A DNA stretch of 64,000 nt from DATFXM01 sp035315885 (lineage in GTDB: Bacteria; Acidobacteriota; Blastocatellia; UBA7656), in the NCBI GenBank assembly GCA_035315885.1, contig DATFXM010000047.1, forward strand, positions 1-64,000, read 5' to 3'. Under the pieces are notes generated by a model that saw only the letters and a list, made by a program, of their open reading frames with translations, was not told the DNA's origin and did no database searches. Numbering within the stretch: the first letter of the stretch is position 1; each line of letters starts with the position of its first letter. A program made the translations under genes and the position numbers. Shown here piece after piece: positions 27,601 to 35,840 of the stretch.

Positions 27601-28287
27601 AGCCTGAAAGAAGACATCCGGATTCTGAGCTGTTCCGCGGAGCACAGGTCGATCGGGAGTCAGAGCGCGCCGGCGGTGGTCGTGAATTGCTTCTTCGGAG
27701 ATAAGGCTGCGCAAATCGTCGTCGCTGAGCTCCTCTATCTTCGAGACCTCGTGCGAGGTTCGGAACCCATCAAAGAAATGTAAGAAGGGAACGCGGGACT
27801 CGAGTGTTGCCGCGTGGGCAATCGCCGCAAAGTCGTGTGCCTCCTGAACCGAGTTAGAGCAGAGCAGTGCAAAACCTGTTTGGCGACATGCCATCACGTC
27901 CGAGTGATCGCCGAAGATCGAAAGGGCGTGTGTAGCGAGCGTACGTGCGGTCACGTGCATGGTGAAAGGCGACAGCTCGCCCGCAATCTTGTACATGTTG
28001 GGGATCATCAGGAGTAAGCCCTGCGAGGCGGTGAACGTCGTAGACAGCGCTCCGGCTTGAAGCGCACCGTGGATTGCTCCCGCCGCGCCGCCTTCAGACT
28101 GCATCTCTGCTATCTCGGGGATGACGCCCCACAGGTTGGTCTTTCCGCGGCTTGCCCACTCATCGCAAACCTCAGCCATGGGAGAGCTGGGGGTGATCGG
28201 GAAAATTGCGATGGCCTCACTTACTCGAAACGCAACCGAGGCAGCGGCCTCGTTGGCATCAACAGTAATCCGGTTCTTGTCAGACGT
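24625..28287 (-). CDS. nifJ: Pyruvate:ferredoxin oxidoreductase, likely ACG start
   Basis: Homodimer-type PFOR of about 1220 residues that converts pyruvate, CoA and ferredoxin to acetyl-CoA and CO2. The first ATG (28179) would lose 36 residues that clearly belong to the protein: the frame upstream reads ITVDANEAAASVAF and then FPITPSSP, which contains the family's pyruvate-site Thr. No ATG, GTG or TTG is available upstream; an ACG at 28287-28285 lies six bases after AAAGGGG and is the likely start, unless the base is an error for ATG. Cluster motifs CIQCNQC (near 697) and CTGCNLC (near 753), CAGCGE (near 827) and the TPP motif GDGWAYDIG (near 977) are all present. The enzyme should be functional. 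Confidence 0.93.
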   Translation of the reverse strand, partial: TSDKNRITVDANEAAASVAFRVSEAIAIFPITPSSPMAEVCDEWASRGKTNLWGVIPEIAEMQSEGGAAGAIHGALQAGALSTTFTASQGLLLMIPNMYKIAGELSPFTMHVTARTLATHALSIFGDHSDVMACRQTGFALLCSNSVQEAHDFAAIAHAATLESRVPFLHFFDGFRTSHEVSKIEELSDDDLRSLISEEAIHDHRRRALTPDRPVLRGTAQNPDVFFQAREAANSFYDSCPTIVERCMNDLAQRTGRSYRLFEYFGHPEAERVIVIMGSGAETTHETVEHLLNEGQKVGLLKVRLYRPFSRAAFIGALPGSTRSIAVLDRTKEPGAPGDPLYLDVMTALAEARAEQESRFKTEPLVIAGRYGLSSKEFTPAMVKAVFDELEKKSPRRHFTIGIIDDITHTSLQWDPSFRTEAADVSTSLFYGLGADGTVGANKNSIKIIGGETERYVQGYFVYDSKKSGAITVSHLRSSPRPIRSAYLVDSASFVACHQFEFVDKIDVLEYATPGAVFLLNAPSPIESVWEVLPREMQEQMIEKRIRFYAIDAYALAKQVGMGGRINTIMQTCFFGISGILPRDEAIEQIKKSIQKTYGKRGPEVVRRNCEVVDLALAHLQEIPVPKAATATRSRPPLVATRAPDFVQKVTAVMMAGKGDLLPVSAFPVDGTWPVGTAKWEKRNLALEIPVWDTKVCIQCNQCAVVCPHAAIRAKVYDQTAIADAPSTFKSTAYRGNEYKGKLFTIQVAPEDCTGCNLCVNVCPAKDRTNPRHKAINMEPQAPLRDAERDNYDFFLALPEMPRSDIVRLDHKGSQFLEPLFEYSGACAGCGETPYLKLLTQLFGDRLMIANATGCSSIYGGNLPTTPYTTNSDGRGPAWSNSLFEDNAEFGFGFRLALDAHVAAARALVERLAPQIGETLAGQLLGSNQDTEAGIVAQRERVRALQNKLASIDSAEARRLESLADYLVKKSVWLVGGDGWAYDIGYGGLDHVLASRRDVNVLVLDTEVYSNTGGQQSKSTPLGAAAKFAAAGKPVGKKDLGLLANMYGHIYVARVAFGAKMAQTTQAFLEAEAYPGPSLIIAYSHCIAHGYDMAQGAAQQKLAVDSGVWPLYRFDPRRVQKGEPPLNLDYGPPKAKVADYMRNESRFRMIERADPQRFKHFLAEAQAAAERRYSVYEQLAGITVPIIEARDEEQGNGSKASVKTPSEQASPRAIAQKEGN

Positions 28288-28300
28288 ATGCCACCCCTTT
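28285..28300 (-). promoter_or_regulatory. nifJ ribosome-binding site and ACG start
   Basis: On the minus strand the order is AAAGGGG, six bases, then ACG TCT GAC. The purine run at 28294-28300 is the only good ribosome-binding site in the leader and is correctly spaced for the ACG codon. An in-frame ATT at 28269 is the next alternative. Confidence 0.65.
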
Positions 28301-28771
28301 CTTAGCCGGCCGGCAGCGTTGCGCGTCCGGCCTTCTTGACGTGAGAGTTTTGACGGTGCGCCGCGAGCTTTGCTCCAATAATGCGTTAGCCGCTGGGTCT
28401 GTCTATTCCGTCTCTTAGGTCCACCAGGTATGGGCCGGCTGGCCGTTCCGCCGTACGCACTTGATTTCCATCACTCGGCCACGATTTGAGGAAGCAAGCG
28501 CGATAATAATTGCTGGTCCGATACGATTACTGAGAAGTCTCAGACAGTTTATTTTGCGTTAGCCGAGCAGAATAACTGTCAGAATTGACAGGCGCCCGAG
28601 GAAAAATTGCCAGCGTCAAAAGAGTTAAGGCGAGAGAGGTGGAGAGCCGACTACGACGAGACTCGATATGATCGAGTCACTTTGTGTGAAAGAGTGGCAC
28701 ATGGAGTCTCAATCCCTGTTACTTTTACGAGTATTCGCGCAACTGCGTTGCTTATAGAATGCCGCCAAACA
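28288..28771. other. Divergent intergenic region
   Basis: Leader of nifJ (minus) and of the cation antiporter (plus). The nifJ frame stays open back to a TGA at 28471-28473 but has no normal start codon there. Two small inverted repeats lie near the antiporter side: CTGAG/CTCAG around 28529-28542 and CTGTCA/TGACAG around 28576-28591. They are possible operators for a dimeric regulator, with no other support. Confidence 0.5.
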
Positions 28772-29890
28772 ATGACCGAACAATCTGGCGGGCCAATCAG
28801 CAAGTTTCTCCGCAACCCGATGAACTGGTTGCTGGCTTTTGTGCCCATCACGGTGACCCTGGAATACGTCGGCAAGGTGAGAGCTCCGGTCCTGTTTTTT
28901 GCGGCGGCGCTCGCCATCATTCCGATTGCGGGCCTGATTGTCAGCGCGACTGAACAGATCTCGACGCGAACGGGTGACGCAGTGGGTGGTTTGCTCAACG
29001 CTACCTTCGGGAACGCTCCTGAGTTGATCATTGCATTGGTGTCACTGCGGGCCGGCTATCTGGAGATGGTGCGTGCATCGCTGGTGGGAGCAATTCTTGC
29101 GAATCTATTGCTCGCGCTCGGACTGGCCTTCCTGCTGGGTGGGCTACGGCATCACGAGCAGCGATTCAATCCTTCGGCGACGAGCGCCTACAGCACGATG
29201 ATGTTTCTGGCAGCGGTCAGCATGGCCGTGCCGAGCGCGTTCAGCCGATACTTTGCGCCTAATGAAACAATACGGCAGGAGCAACTTCTCAATATTGGGA
29301 TCGCATTCCTGCTGCTGTTCGCTTATGGGCTCTACTTGTTCTTCACGATGAAGACGCACCCCGGTGCCTTCGCCAGTGTGGAAACTCAAGAGGAGACCCA
29401 TTCCGAAGAAGAGCACTGGGGAGTGCCGAGAGCTGTCGGGAGCCTGGTGGTCGCATCGGTGCTCGCAGCGTGGATGAGCGAGATTCTGGTGGGAGCGGCC
29501 GAGGAGACCGGCAAAGAGCTGGGGATGTCACAGGTGTTCATCGGAATCGTGTTTCTCGCCACTGTAGGGGGTGCAGCGGAGAGCGGATCCGCCATTGCGA
29601 TGGCGCGGAAGAACAAGATGGACCTGGCAGTGGGAATAGCGCTCGGAAGCTGCATTCAAATCGCGCTTTTTGTGGCTCCGGTGCTTGTTTTAGCGAGCTA
29701 CTTCATAGCCCCTCAGCCGATGGACCTGGCTTTTAATCGAGCAGAAATCGGCTCGCTTTTTATCGCGGTGCTGATAGGCGGGATGGTATGCGGCGATGGT
29801 CAATCGAACTGGTACAAGGGTATTCAGCTTTTCACTGTCTACGCGATCATAGCCTTGATGTTCTATTTCATTCCTGAGCTCACTCACTGA
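28772..29890 (+). CDS. Ca2+/H+ antiporter (CAX family)
   Basis: Inner-membrane cation exchanger of about 372 residues with around eleven hydrophobic helices. The two alpha-repeats that form the ion site are clear: GNAPELI at residues 80-86 and GGAAESGSAI at 266-275, separated by an acidic cytosolic loop (EETHSEEE, 207-214). This is the CAX architecture, which expels Ca2+ or a similar divalent ion in exchange for protons. The ATG at 28772 starts the conserved part (MTEQSGGP). A TTG at 28607 would add 55 residues of unrelated character, so it is rejected. Its ribosome-binding site is weak. Confidence 0.9.
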   Translation: MTEQSGGPISKFLRNPMNWLLAFVPITVTLEYVGKVRAPVLFFAAALAIIPIAGLIVSATEQISTRTGDAVGGLLNATFGNAPELIIALVSLRAGYLEMVRASLVGAILANLLLALGLAFLLGGLRHHEQRFNPSATSAYSTMMFLAAVSMAVPSAFSRYFAPNETIRQEQLLNIGIAFLLLFAYGLYLFFTMKTHPGAFASVETQEETHSEEEHWGVPRAVGSLVVASVLAAWMSEILVGAAEETGKELGMSQVFIGIVFLATVGGAAESGSAIAMARKNKMDLAVGIALGSCIQIALFVAPVLVLASYFIAPQPMDLAFNRAEIGSLFIAVLIGGMVCGDGQSNWYKGIQLFTVYAIIALMFYFIPELTH

Positions 29891-30090
29891 AACTTAGACC
29901 GTACACTTAACCCGTGCTGCCGATCAGAGCAGCGGGAGACCGGTTAAGAATGGGTTTAATAGTTGTTCCGGTCGACAGCGACGGTTCTCACTTGCCGCCT
30001 CGTGCTCCAAAGGTGTATTAGACGTGCCTTGAGATTCTGGAAACATCAGGCAATTGTCGTGACCACTGATAATCAGGTTGGAGAACAACA

Positions 30091-32733
30091 ATGAAAACAA
30101 GGATCGTGTGGGTGCTGTTAACGCTAATCGTGTCGGCTGGTGCATTGCTGGGGCACATGCTGAGCCCATCTTCGAGGGCGTCTTCGACGTCGTTGAGTCC
30201 AAACATGTCGCCGCCATTAGCCCTCAACGTCAACAGTACGGCTGACATTCTCAACCCGCCTGCCGGGACGGTCACCCTGCGTTCGGCCATCGTAGCCGCA
30301 AATGCCGATCTCAGCGCTACTCCAGCGATCATTAACCTGACTGTGCCGGGCACCTACAACCTGACCCTCACCAATGCCACACAAGAGAACGCCGCGGCAT
30401 CGGGGGACTTGGACATTACAACGACCCTTCACACGGTGACCATCATTGGCGGAGGGACTACTGGACCGAATGCAACGATTATCGATGCAGCAGGGCTGAA
30501 TATCGGAAGCAGTCACGACCGGGCGTTTCAGATCGCTTCTGGAGCCTCCGCCATCTTTCAGGACCTGGTTATACGACACGGCCAGGCGGCTGACGACGGG
30601 TCAAACGGTGCGAGCACCGACCCGACATCACAGAATACCAATCGTGCCGGTGGAGGCATCCTTAATACTGGCGGCACCGTCACGTTGATGAACGTGATCA
30701 TTGATTCTTGTCAGGCGTTGGGCAAAGGCGACAACTCCATAAACGATCACCTCGACGCATTAGGCGGCGGGCTGGCCAGTCTAATGAGCGGTACCGTGAC
30801 CGTCTCCGACAGTACGTTTACGGGTAACACTGCAGTTGGCGCGGCTGGCAACAACATCAACAATGGTGGCGGCTCCAATTCGAAGGGCGGCTCGATCTAT
30901 TTCGAAGGCGGAACGCTCAACATCAACGGGGCGCGAATCGACAACAGCGCAGCCAACGGCGGTAATGGTGGCAACGTTGATCAAAACGGGATGTTGAATG
31001 GCGGCGCGGGAGGAATCGCTCAAGGCGGCGGAGTATGGGTTGGTGGCGGGACAGTGACCATTAACAACACCACCTTTGAGAACACCACAACGCACGGTGG
31101 TAACTCAGGAACGGGTGGCAACGGAAGCGAACCGGCCGGGGAAGCGGATGGTGGCGGCCTGTACAGCCTCGGCAATACAACGTTGACCAACTCGACGTTT
31201 CATCTCGCCGGAGCCACTGGCGGTAATGGTGGCAATGCCTTCGGCACGAGCTGCGTGGGCGCTCATCTCGCTGGCGACGGCGGCGCGGCCCGCGGCGGCG
31301 CCGTATTAGCCGACGGCGGAACAATGATCATCAACACAGCCACATTCGCCAACAACTTTGCTATAGGAGGCAACGGCGGCAACGGTGGGCAAACGGACGG
31401 CGGCCTCGGATGCGGAATGCACGGAGCAGGCGGCCTCGCGCATGGCGGCGCGATCACCAACAACAATGCCGCTACACTGAATATCAAGCATGGGACGATC
31501 AGCGCTAACAACGCTCAGGCCGGCAACACCGGAGTCAACCAGGGCGGAGCTAGCAAGCCCGCACGCCTCGTGGCCGAAGGTGCCGGCGGCGGTATCCGCG
31601 TTGGTCCGGCAGCCGTGACTTTGGAAAACACGATCATAGCTGGTAACACGGCGGCAAACGGCCTCGGTGACACTACCGGTGCCCCGACTCCCGGCCCGAA
31701 TGTTGACGGCGCGATCACAAGCAACGGGCACAATCTGCTCGGCGTTGCCACCGACGCGACCGGTTTTACGGGGCCCGGTGACCAGACTGGGGCCAACCCG
31801 ATGCTTATGGCGCTGGCGGACAATGGCGGACCAACCCAGACAATGGCTCTCACAACCGGCAGTCCAGCAATCGACGCAGGCGTAGCGGCTGGCGCCATGT
31901 TCGATCAACGGGGCAGGTTTCGCACATTTGACGATCCTGCGGTAAACAATGCGGCGACTAGCGACGGTACCGACATCGGCGCCTTTGAGCTCCAACCGCT
32001 TTGCAGCCTCACATGTCCAACCGACGTAACCACGTCGAATGATCAGAATCAGTGCAGCGCGGTTGTCAATTACACGACTCCATCAGGCGCAGGTTGCGGC
32101 ACTGTGACGTGCAATCCGGCGTCGGGTTCGTTCTTCCCGGTGGGAGCAACAACCGTGACATGTACAAGCCCGGTTGGTCCGACGTGTAGCTTCAAGGTCA
32201 CCGTCAACGACACTCAGTCTCCGGTCATCACTTGCCCGGCAAGCCTCAACGCCAAGACCCCTTCGAGCAGCAGTATGTGTACGGTGGTCAACTTTTCTGT
32301 CACCGCGCAGGACAATTGCCCGGGAGTGACCGTCGCTTGTGCTCCGCCATCGGGTACCTGCTTCGTTGTGGGTACGACGACGGTCTCGTGCACGGCGACC
32401 GATGCGTCGGCAAATACCGCGAGCTGTTCCTTCACGGTGTCCGTGTTCAACGTTGCCTTGCAGGATGATTCAAATCCAGCGCTGGGGTTCCTGGGCAACA
32501 GCTCCACCGGCGCATATCGCTTTTGCACGGGCAGCATGACATTCACCGGGGTAGCGACCGTGACGAAGAAGGGAAACGTCATTACGTTCCAACAGACTCA
32601 ACCAGACCGGCGGGTCGCAGTATTCGACGACGAGGGAACGTTCAGAGGGACGGCGGTGCTGCAAATACCGTTGGGTACGATCAAAATCGCCATAACGGAT
32701 CGGGACACTCGCAATAGTGTCCCATGTCCATAG
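30091..32733 (+). CDS. Exported beta-helix protein with HYR-like domains
   Basis: Surface or secreted protein of 880 residues. A signal peptide covers residues 1-21. Residues about 45-550 are Gly/Asn/Thr-rich with repeated GGNGGN and NNTTF-type rungs, typical of a right-handed parallel beta-helix. The segment MALTTGSPAIDAG through GTDIGAFEL (near 585-636) is the choice-of-anchor Q domain found in such proteins. Two Cys-rich HYR-like domains follow (about 640-710 and 712-790), each with the PVGATTVTC or VVGTTTVSC strand. The last 85 residues are a separate beta domain without an evident sorting signal. A role in adhesion or polysaccharide contact is inferred. GGAGAACAACA sets the start. Confidence 0.8.
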   Translation: MKTRIVWVLLTLIVSAGALLGHMLSPSSRASSTSLSPNMSPPLALNVNSTADILNPPAGTVTLRSAIVAANADLSATPAIINLTVPGTYNLTLTNATQENAAASGDLDITTTLHTVTIIGGGTTGPNATIIDAAGLNIGSSHDRAFQIASGASAIFQDLVIRHGQAADDGSNGASTDPTSQNTNRAGGGILNTGGTVTLMNVIIDSCQALGKGDNSINDHLDALGGGLASLMSGTVTVSDSTFTGNTAVGAAGNNINNGGGSNSKGGSIYFEGGTLNINGARIDNSAANGGNGGNVDQNGMLNGGAGGIAQGGGVWVGGGTVTINNTTFENTTTHGGNSGTGGNGSEPAGEADGGGLYSLGNTTLTNSTFHLAGATGGNGGNAFGTSCVGAHLAGDGGAARGGAVLADGGTMIINTATFANNFAIGGNGGNGGQTDGGLGCGMHGAGGLAHGGAITNNNAATLNIKHGTISANNAQAGNTGVNQGGASKPARLVAEGAGGGIRVGPAAVTLENTIIAGNTAANGLGDTTGAPTPGPNVDGAITSNGHNLLGVATDATGFTGPGDQTGANPMLMALADNGGPTQTMALTTGSPAIDAGVAAGAMFDQRGRFRTFDDPAVNNAATSDGTDIGAFELQPLCSLTCPTDVTTSNDQNQCSAVVNYTTPSGAGCGTVTCNPASGSFFPVGATTVTCTSPVGPTCSFKVTVNDTQSPVITCPASLNAKTPSSSSMCTVVNFSVTAQDNCPGVTVACAPPSGTCFVVGTTTVSCTATDASANTASCSFTVSVFNVALQDDSNPALGFLGNSSTGAYRFCTGSMTFTGVATVTKKGNVITFQQTQPDRRVAVFDDEGTFRGTAVLQIPLGTIKIAITDRDTRNSVPCP

Positions 32734-32906
32734 AGCGGTTCTTGCGGGATGCTGATTCCTGCATGACAGGGCGTCATCGCTAGTACCTGAGTCCAAGCGA
32801 TAAAGATTAGGGTCCCAGCCCTCCGGTGGAGGGTCATGTTTGTGGCACGGCAGCGTACCTAAAATACCTGCGATCATTTCTTGGGTACACGACGGAGGAA
32901 TTGAAT

Positions 32907-33458
32907 ATGAGGGTTCTAAGGTCATTTCTGCTGGGGTTCTTTGGTTTGTCGTTCCTCGTGGGGAATTGTCTGCTATCGCCTGATGTGTCCGCCGCTGACT
33001 TGTTCGCTAAGGTCCAATGCGGTACTGACATTCCCAAAGCGTTGATTGGCGGATCCATGTCGAACGAAAGGTCTGCTTCGATCGAGGCTAGACACAAGGC
33101 TCTGGGCCTTAAAGACCTCGGCGGGTCGGAACTGACGGACGATATGTTCTTGTCGTCATGGCTGATTTGTGGAAATGAGTACCTGTTGATTCTGGATAAG
33201 AAATCCGTCGTACGTGACGTTCTGCAGTTTCCTCAGCACTCAAAAGCCTCACCCGAATTCATGGGGTCGTGCCGAGTAAATGGCAAGGAACTACCCGGAA
33301 CCATCGTCGCAGTGCTGAACAATCAGCCGGGGGCCAAGAACCTATCAGCAAAATCTGCCTGGAAGATTGATCCGAGGAAGGCAACCTTCGTTAAATTGCC
33401 AACTGAAGGAATGCAATGCCCGCGGTCGGGCATCATCACCGCAGATGGTGGCAACTGA
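32907..33458 (+). CDS. Small exported protein of unknown function
   Basis: Protein of 183 residues with a strong signal peptide (LRSFLLGFFGLSFLVGNCLL, about residues 4-23, then SPDVSAA). The mature part contains a single VQCGTDIPKALIGG motif and a mixed alpha/beta pattern. Nothing identifies a family. The start at 32907 is chosen because GGAGG precedes it by a proper distance and it yields the signal peptide; a longer frame from 32826 does not. It is transcribed in the same direction as the beta-helix gene 173 bases upstream but is probably a separate unit. Confidence 0.65.
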   Translation: MRVLRSFLLGFFGLSFLVGNCLLSPDVSAADLFAKVQCGTDIPKALIGGSMSNERSASIEARHKALGLKDLGGSELTDDMFLSSWLICGNEYLLILDKKSVVRDVLQFPQHSKASPEFMGSCRVNGKELPGTIVAVLNNQPGAKNLSAKSAWKIDPRKATFVKLPTEGMQCPRSGIITADGGN

Positions 33459-33516
33459 TACAAGACAGGTCTGAGTGGTTGCCGCCGTCCCCGTCGTGCG
33501 CCATTGGTTAAATCGG

Positions 33517-33618
33517 CTTCACGCAAAAGCCGCAAAGTCCCGCAAAGGGCGCAAAACTTCCCAAAGCTCCTGAGACCTTTGATGCCGCTTTGCGAATCTT
33601 TGCGTTCCTTGCGTGAAA
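33517..33618. repeat. CGCAAAG palindrome, copy 3
   Basis: Imperfect palindrome of about 100 bases. The left end is CTTCACGCAAAAGCCGCAAA, the right end ATCTTTGCGTTCCTTGCGTG followed by AAA. Between them lie further CGCAAAG and CTTTGCG words. Confidence 0.85.
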
Positions 33619-33818
33619 CTCGTCTCGCCAGGTCGGTTATCAAGTCGGACGGCGCCTATCTATTGGCACCTTAGTCTTCACCGGCGCGGGCCGCTATCAA
33701 ACCTGCCTAAACCGTCGACTCAGCCTGTCGAGTTTTTCAGCAATGAATACGTTCTTCACCGTTTCAACAATGAGCGACTTTTAAGCAACTCGCCTCGACC
33801 ATTGGTCGTCTGCATAGT

Positions 33819-33872
33819 AGTGACGGAGTTCACGCCGCGTGGTTGCTTGCGTTACTCGCGGCGTGAGTCACT
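33819..33872. promoter_or_regulatory. Long stem-loop upstream of 34022
   Basis: AGTGAC (33819-33824) and TCACGCCGCG (33830-33839) pair with CGCGGCGTGA (33857-33866) and GTCACT (33867-33872), a 16-pair stem with a five-base bulge and a 17-base loop. It has no U-tract. It lies 150 bases before a small exported-protein gene and could be part of its leader. Confidence 0.5.
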
Positions 33873-34021
33873 GTGAGTTCAACAGGTATTGATCTGCGGC
33901 TGTTGAGAATCAACAGAATGAGCAAGGGAAAGAACCAGTTGTGACAGCCACGTCCATACAAAAACACGCCGAGAGAGAGAGGTTCGAGCCTCGGTTCAAC
34001 GGAGCAGAAGGAGAGAATTCA

Positions 34022-34471
34022 ATGAAGAAGTGGTTATTTATACTTGGGATGTCCGCCATCTTAGTAATTGCGGGAGCGCTTGCAGTCCGAGCGCAAATCG
34101 TGGACACGATCGATGTCGAAATCCCGTTCGGCTTTACCGTCCAGAACAAAATGTTCCCCGCCGGCAAGTACAGCCTGGTTACGCTTGGCACAACACGCGA
34201 CGTGATGGCTCTTCGGGACGAGAGGGGGCGCACGGTGACGATGTTTCTCACCGAAAGCGATATCCTGACGAAAGAGCCGGAGAAAACGGAGTTGGTATTC
34301 GATCGGATCGGCGACGAGTACTTCTTGTCACGAATCTTCGAGGAGGGCAACACTATAGGAGTCGAGCTACCGAAACCTCGCGCCGAGCGAGACCTGGAAA
34401 AAACAACCGCGATGGTTCAAGTACAGTCGGTCGAGGTACTGGCCCAGGTCGCTTCCAGCTCGAAGAAGTAG
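34022..34471 (+). CDS. Small exported protein of unknown function
   Basis: Protein of 149 residues with a signal peptide (WLFILGMSAILVIAGALAVRAQ, residues 4-25). The mature domain begins VDTIDVEIPFGFTVQNKMFPAGKY in two short strands and continues as a compact beta fold to about residue 120, ending in a Ser/Lys tail. I recall similar small exported proteins as common in Acidobacteriota, but they carry no functional name. The start is set by the GGAGAG site and the signal peptide; the frame is open back to 33941 without similarity. Confidence 0.7.
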   Translation: MKKWLFILGMSAILVIAGALAVRAQIVDTIDVEIPFGFTVQNKMFPAGKYSLVTLGTTRDVMALRDERGRTVTMFLTESDILTKEPEKTELVFDRIGDEYFLSRIFEEGNTIGVELPKPRAERDLEKTTAMVQVQSVEVLAQVASSSKK

Positions 34472-34523
34472 TTTCGAACGACTGGGAATTTCAAGACGCG
34501 ATGTGACGTTGATTGAGCAAGGC

Positions 34524-34586
34524 TCCGCTGTCGAGTGATAGAGACCACAAGAATCGTTTGATGCGGTCATCACATCAAACAGCGGA
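34524..34586. terminator. Hairpin between convergent genes
   Basis: GTTTGATG (34556-34563) pairs with CATCAAAC (34573-34580), and an outer pair TCCGCTG (34524-34530) / CAGCGGA (34580-34586) encloses it. It sits between the convergent genes ending at 34471 and 34628. A terminator is possible, though a U-tract is lacking. Confidence 0.4.
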
Positions 34587-34627
34587 CCCTTGCGTAGCTT
34601 CAAATACCTACTCGTTAAATCGCTCTT

Positions 34628-35638
34628 TCACTGGCCCACGGTAGCCATAACACGGCGCGGATCGAGACGCCACACATTGCCGGCTCGCAGGTTTGATAGC
34701 CACACCGAGCCGAGCCCCACTCTGATCGAATCGCCGCCCTCACCCGCGAACTGCTGCACCACCTTGTTCGTAGCCGGATCGATCCGCGAGATCGGAAACT
34801 CAAACGAAGTGACCCACACCGAGCCTTCACCAAACGCGATCTCCCCGCCGCCACCAGGCACCCCGACTTCGATAGTCTCAACCACCTTGTTGGTCTTCGG
34901 GTCGACCTTCGAGACATCACCGCTGGTTTGATTCAACGTCCACACAAACCCGCCCCCGATTGTCAGAAACCGAGGGGCCTTCCCAACAGGAATTGATTCG
35001 ACCACCAGATTTGTTTCGGGGTTGATGCGAGTCAACACATTCGTCTGCGTGCCTGTGACCCAGACTGCTCCTTCTCCGAAGGCCACAGTGAACGAACCAG
35101 CAGGGACTTGAATCTCCGCGACTACCTTGTTTGAAGCCGGATCGATTCGCGCGAGAGTTCCTTTCTTGTCGGTCACAAGCCAGATGCTGCCGGCACCCGA
35201 CGCCAGTCCGCCTTCAGAGTCGCCGATTCCAATCGGAATCGTGGCGGTCACCTTCCCTTCCTTGAGATCGACGCGCGCAAGCGCCTGATCACCGCAAAGT
35301 GGAACCCACAAGCTGCCGAAGCCGGTTGTGAGTCCCGAACAAGGCTCCTTGCCCACCGGTATTACCGCAATCACCTTGTTGGTCTTAGCGTCGAGCCTCG
35401 CGACGGTGTTCTTTGGCTCGTTAGAGACCCAGACCGATTCATCGATCGCCAGCCAGTCGGGAGCACCTGGTACGTCGAACACGGCGTCCGGCTTCAGCAG
35501 GGTCATCGGGACTCGCACTCCCGGAGTTTTCACTCCGGGCCTCGGTTGCCTTGGAGGCTTAGGCGTCTGAGGCGTTGCCGTCCCAACCAAAAGAACAAGG
35601 CTCTGAGCGATACCAAGCATCCGTAGCATGGAAGGCAT
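34628..35638 (-). CDS. YncE/Vgb-like beta-propeller protein
   Basis: Exported protein of 336 residues with a hydrophobic signal segment (residues 6-22) and a Pro-rich spacer (24-40). From about residue 50 it is built of seven blades with the repeated pattern GxGSxWV and RIDPxTNKVVxxI (for example at FGEGAVWVTG and FGEGSVWVTS). This places it with YncE-like and streptogramin-lyase-like (Vgb) propellers. The lyase catalytic His/Glu set is not apparent, so the antibiotic-inactivating activity should not be assumed. A binding or sensing role outside the cytosol is more likely. It is a single gene. Confidence 0.8.
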   Translation of the reverse strand: MPSMLRMLGIAQSLVLLVGTATPQTPKPPRQPRPGVKTPGVRVPMTLLKPDAVFDVPGAPDWLAIDESVWVSNEPKNTVARLDAKTNKVIAVIPVGKEPCSGLTTGFGSLWVPLCGDQALARVDLKEGKVTATIPIGIGDSEGGLASGAGSIWLVTDKKGTLARIDPASNKVVAEIQVPAGSFTVAFGEGAVWVTGTQTNVLTRINPETNLVVESIPVGKAPRFLTIGGGFVWTLNQTSGDVSKVDPKTNKVVETIEVGVPGGGGEIAFGEGSVWVTSFEFPISRIDPATNKVVQQFAGEGGDSIRVGLGSVWLSNLRAGNVWRLDPRRVMATVGQ

Positions 35639-35840
35639 CTTAGCAAAAAGTCCGGGGCGCCGCAGATGAATTCAATTTGCACGCAAAAATATTGAACATC
35701 TGCCGCGTGTGCGTTAGATTTGCCGAGCATGGCAAGCAGAACACCTCAACAAGTTGCCACGCGGCCGCCAGGTCCGAAACCAGCAGGAAGTTAAACCCGG
35801 GGGAAGTTTCTAACAGAAATCACTCATATCCGAGCACCCT

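Larger units (their letters stand above)
33459..34021. other. Intergenic region with two structured elements
   Basis: It contains copy 3 of the CGCAAAG palindrome (33517-33618) and a long stem-loop (33819-33872). No gene is recognised. GGAGAG just before 34022 is a ribosome-binding site. Confidence 0.7.

Noticed and set aside
34628..35638. Virginiamycin B lyase
   Set aside because: The blade pattern is general to YncE/Vgb-like propellers and the lyase active-site residues are not evident.
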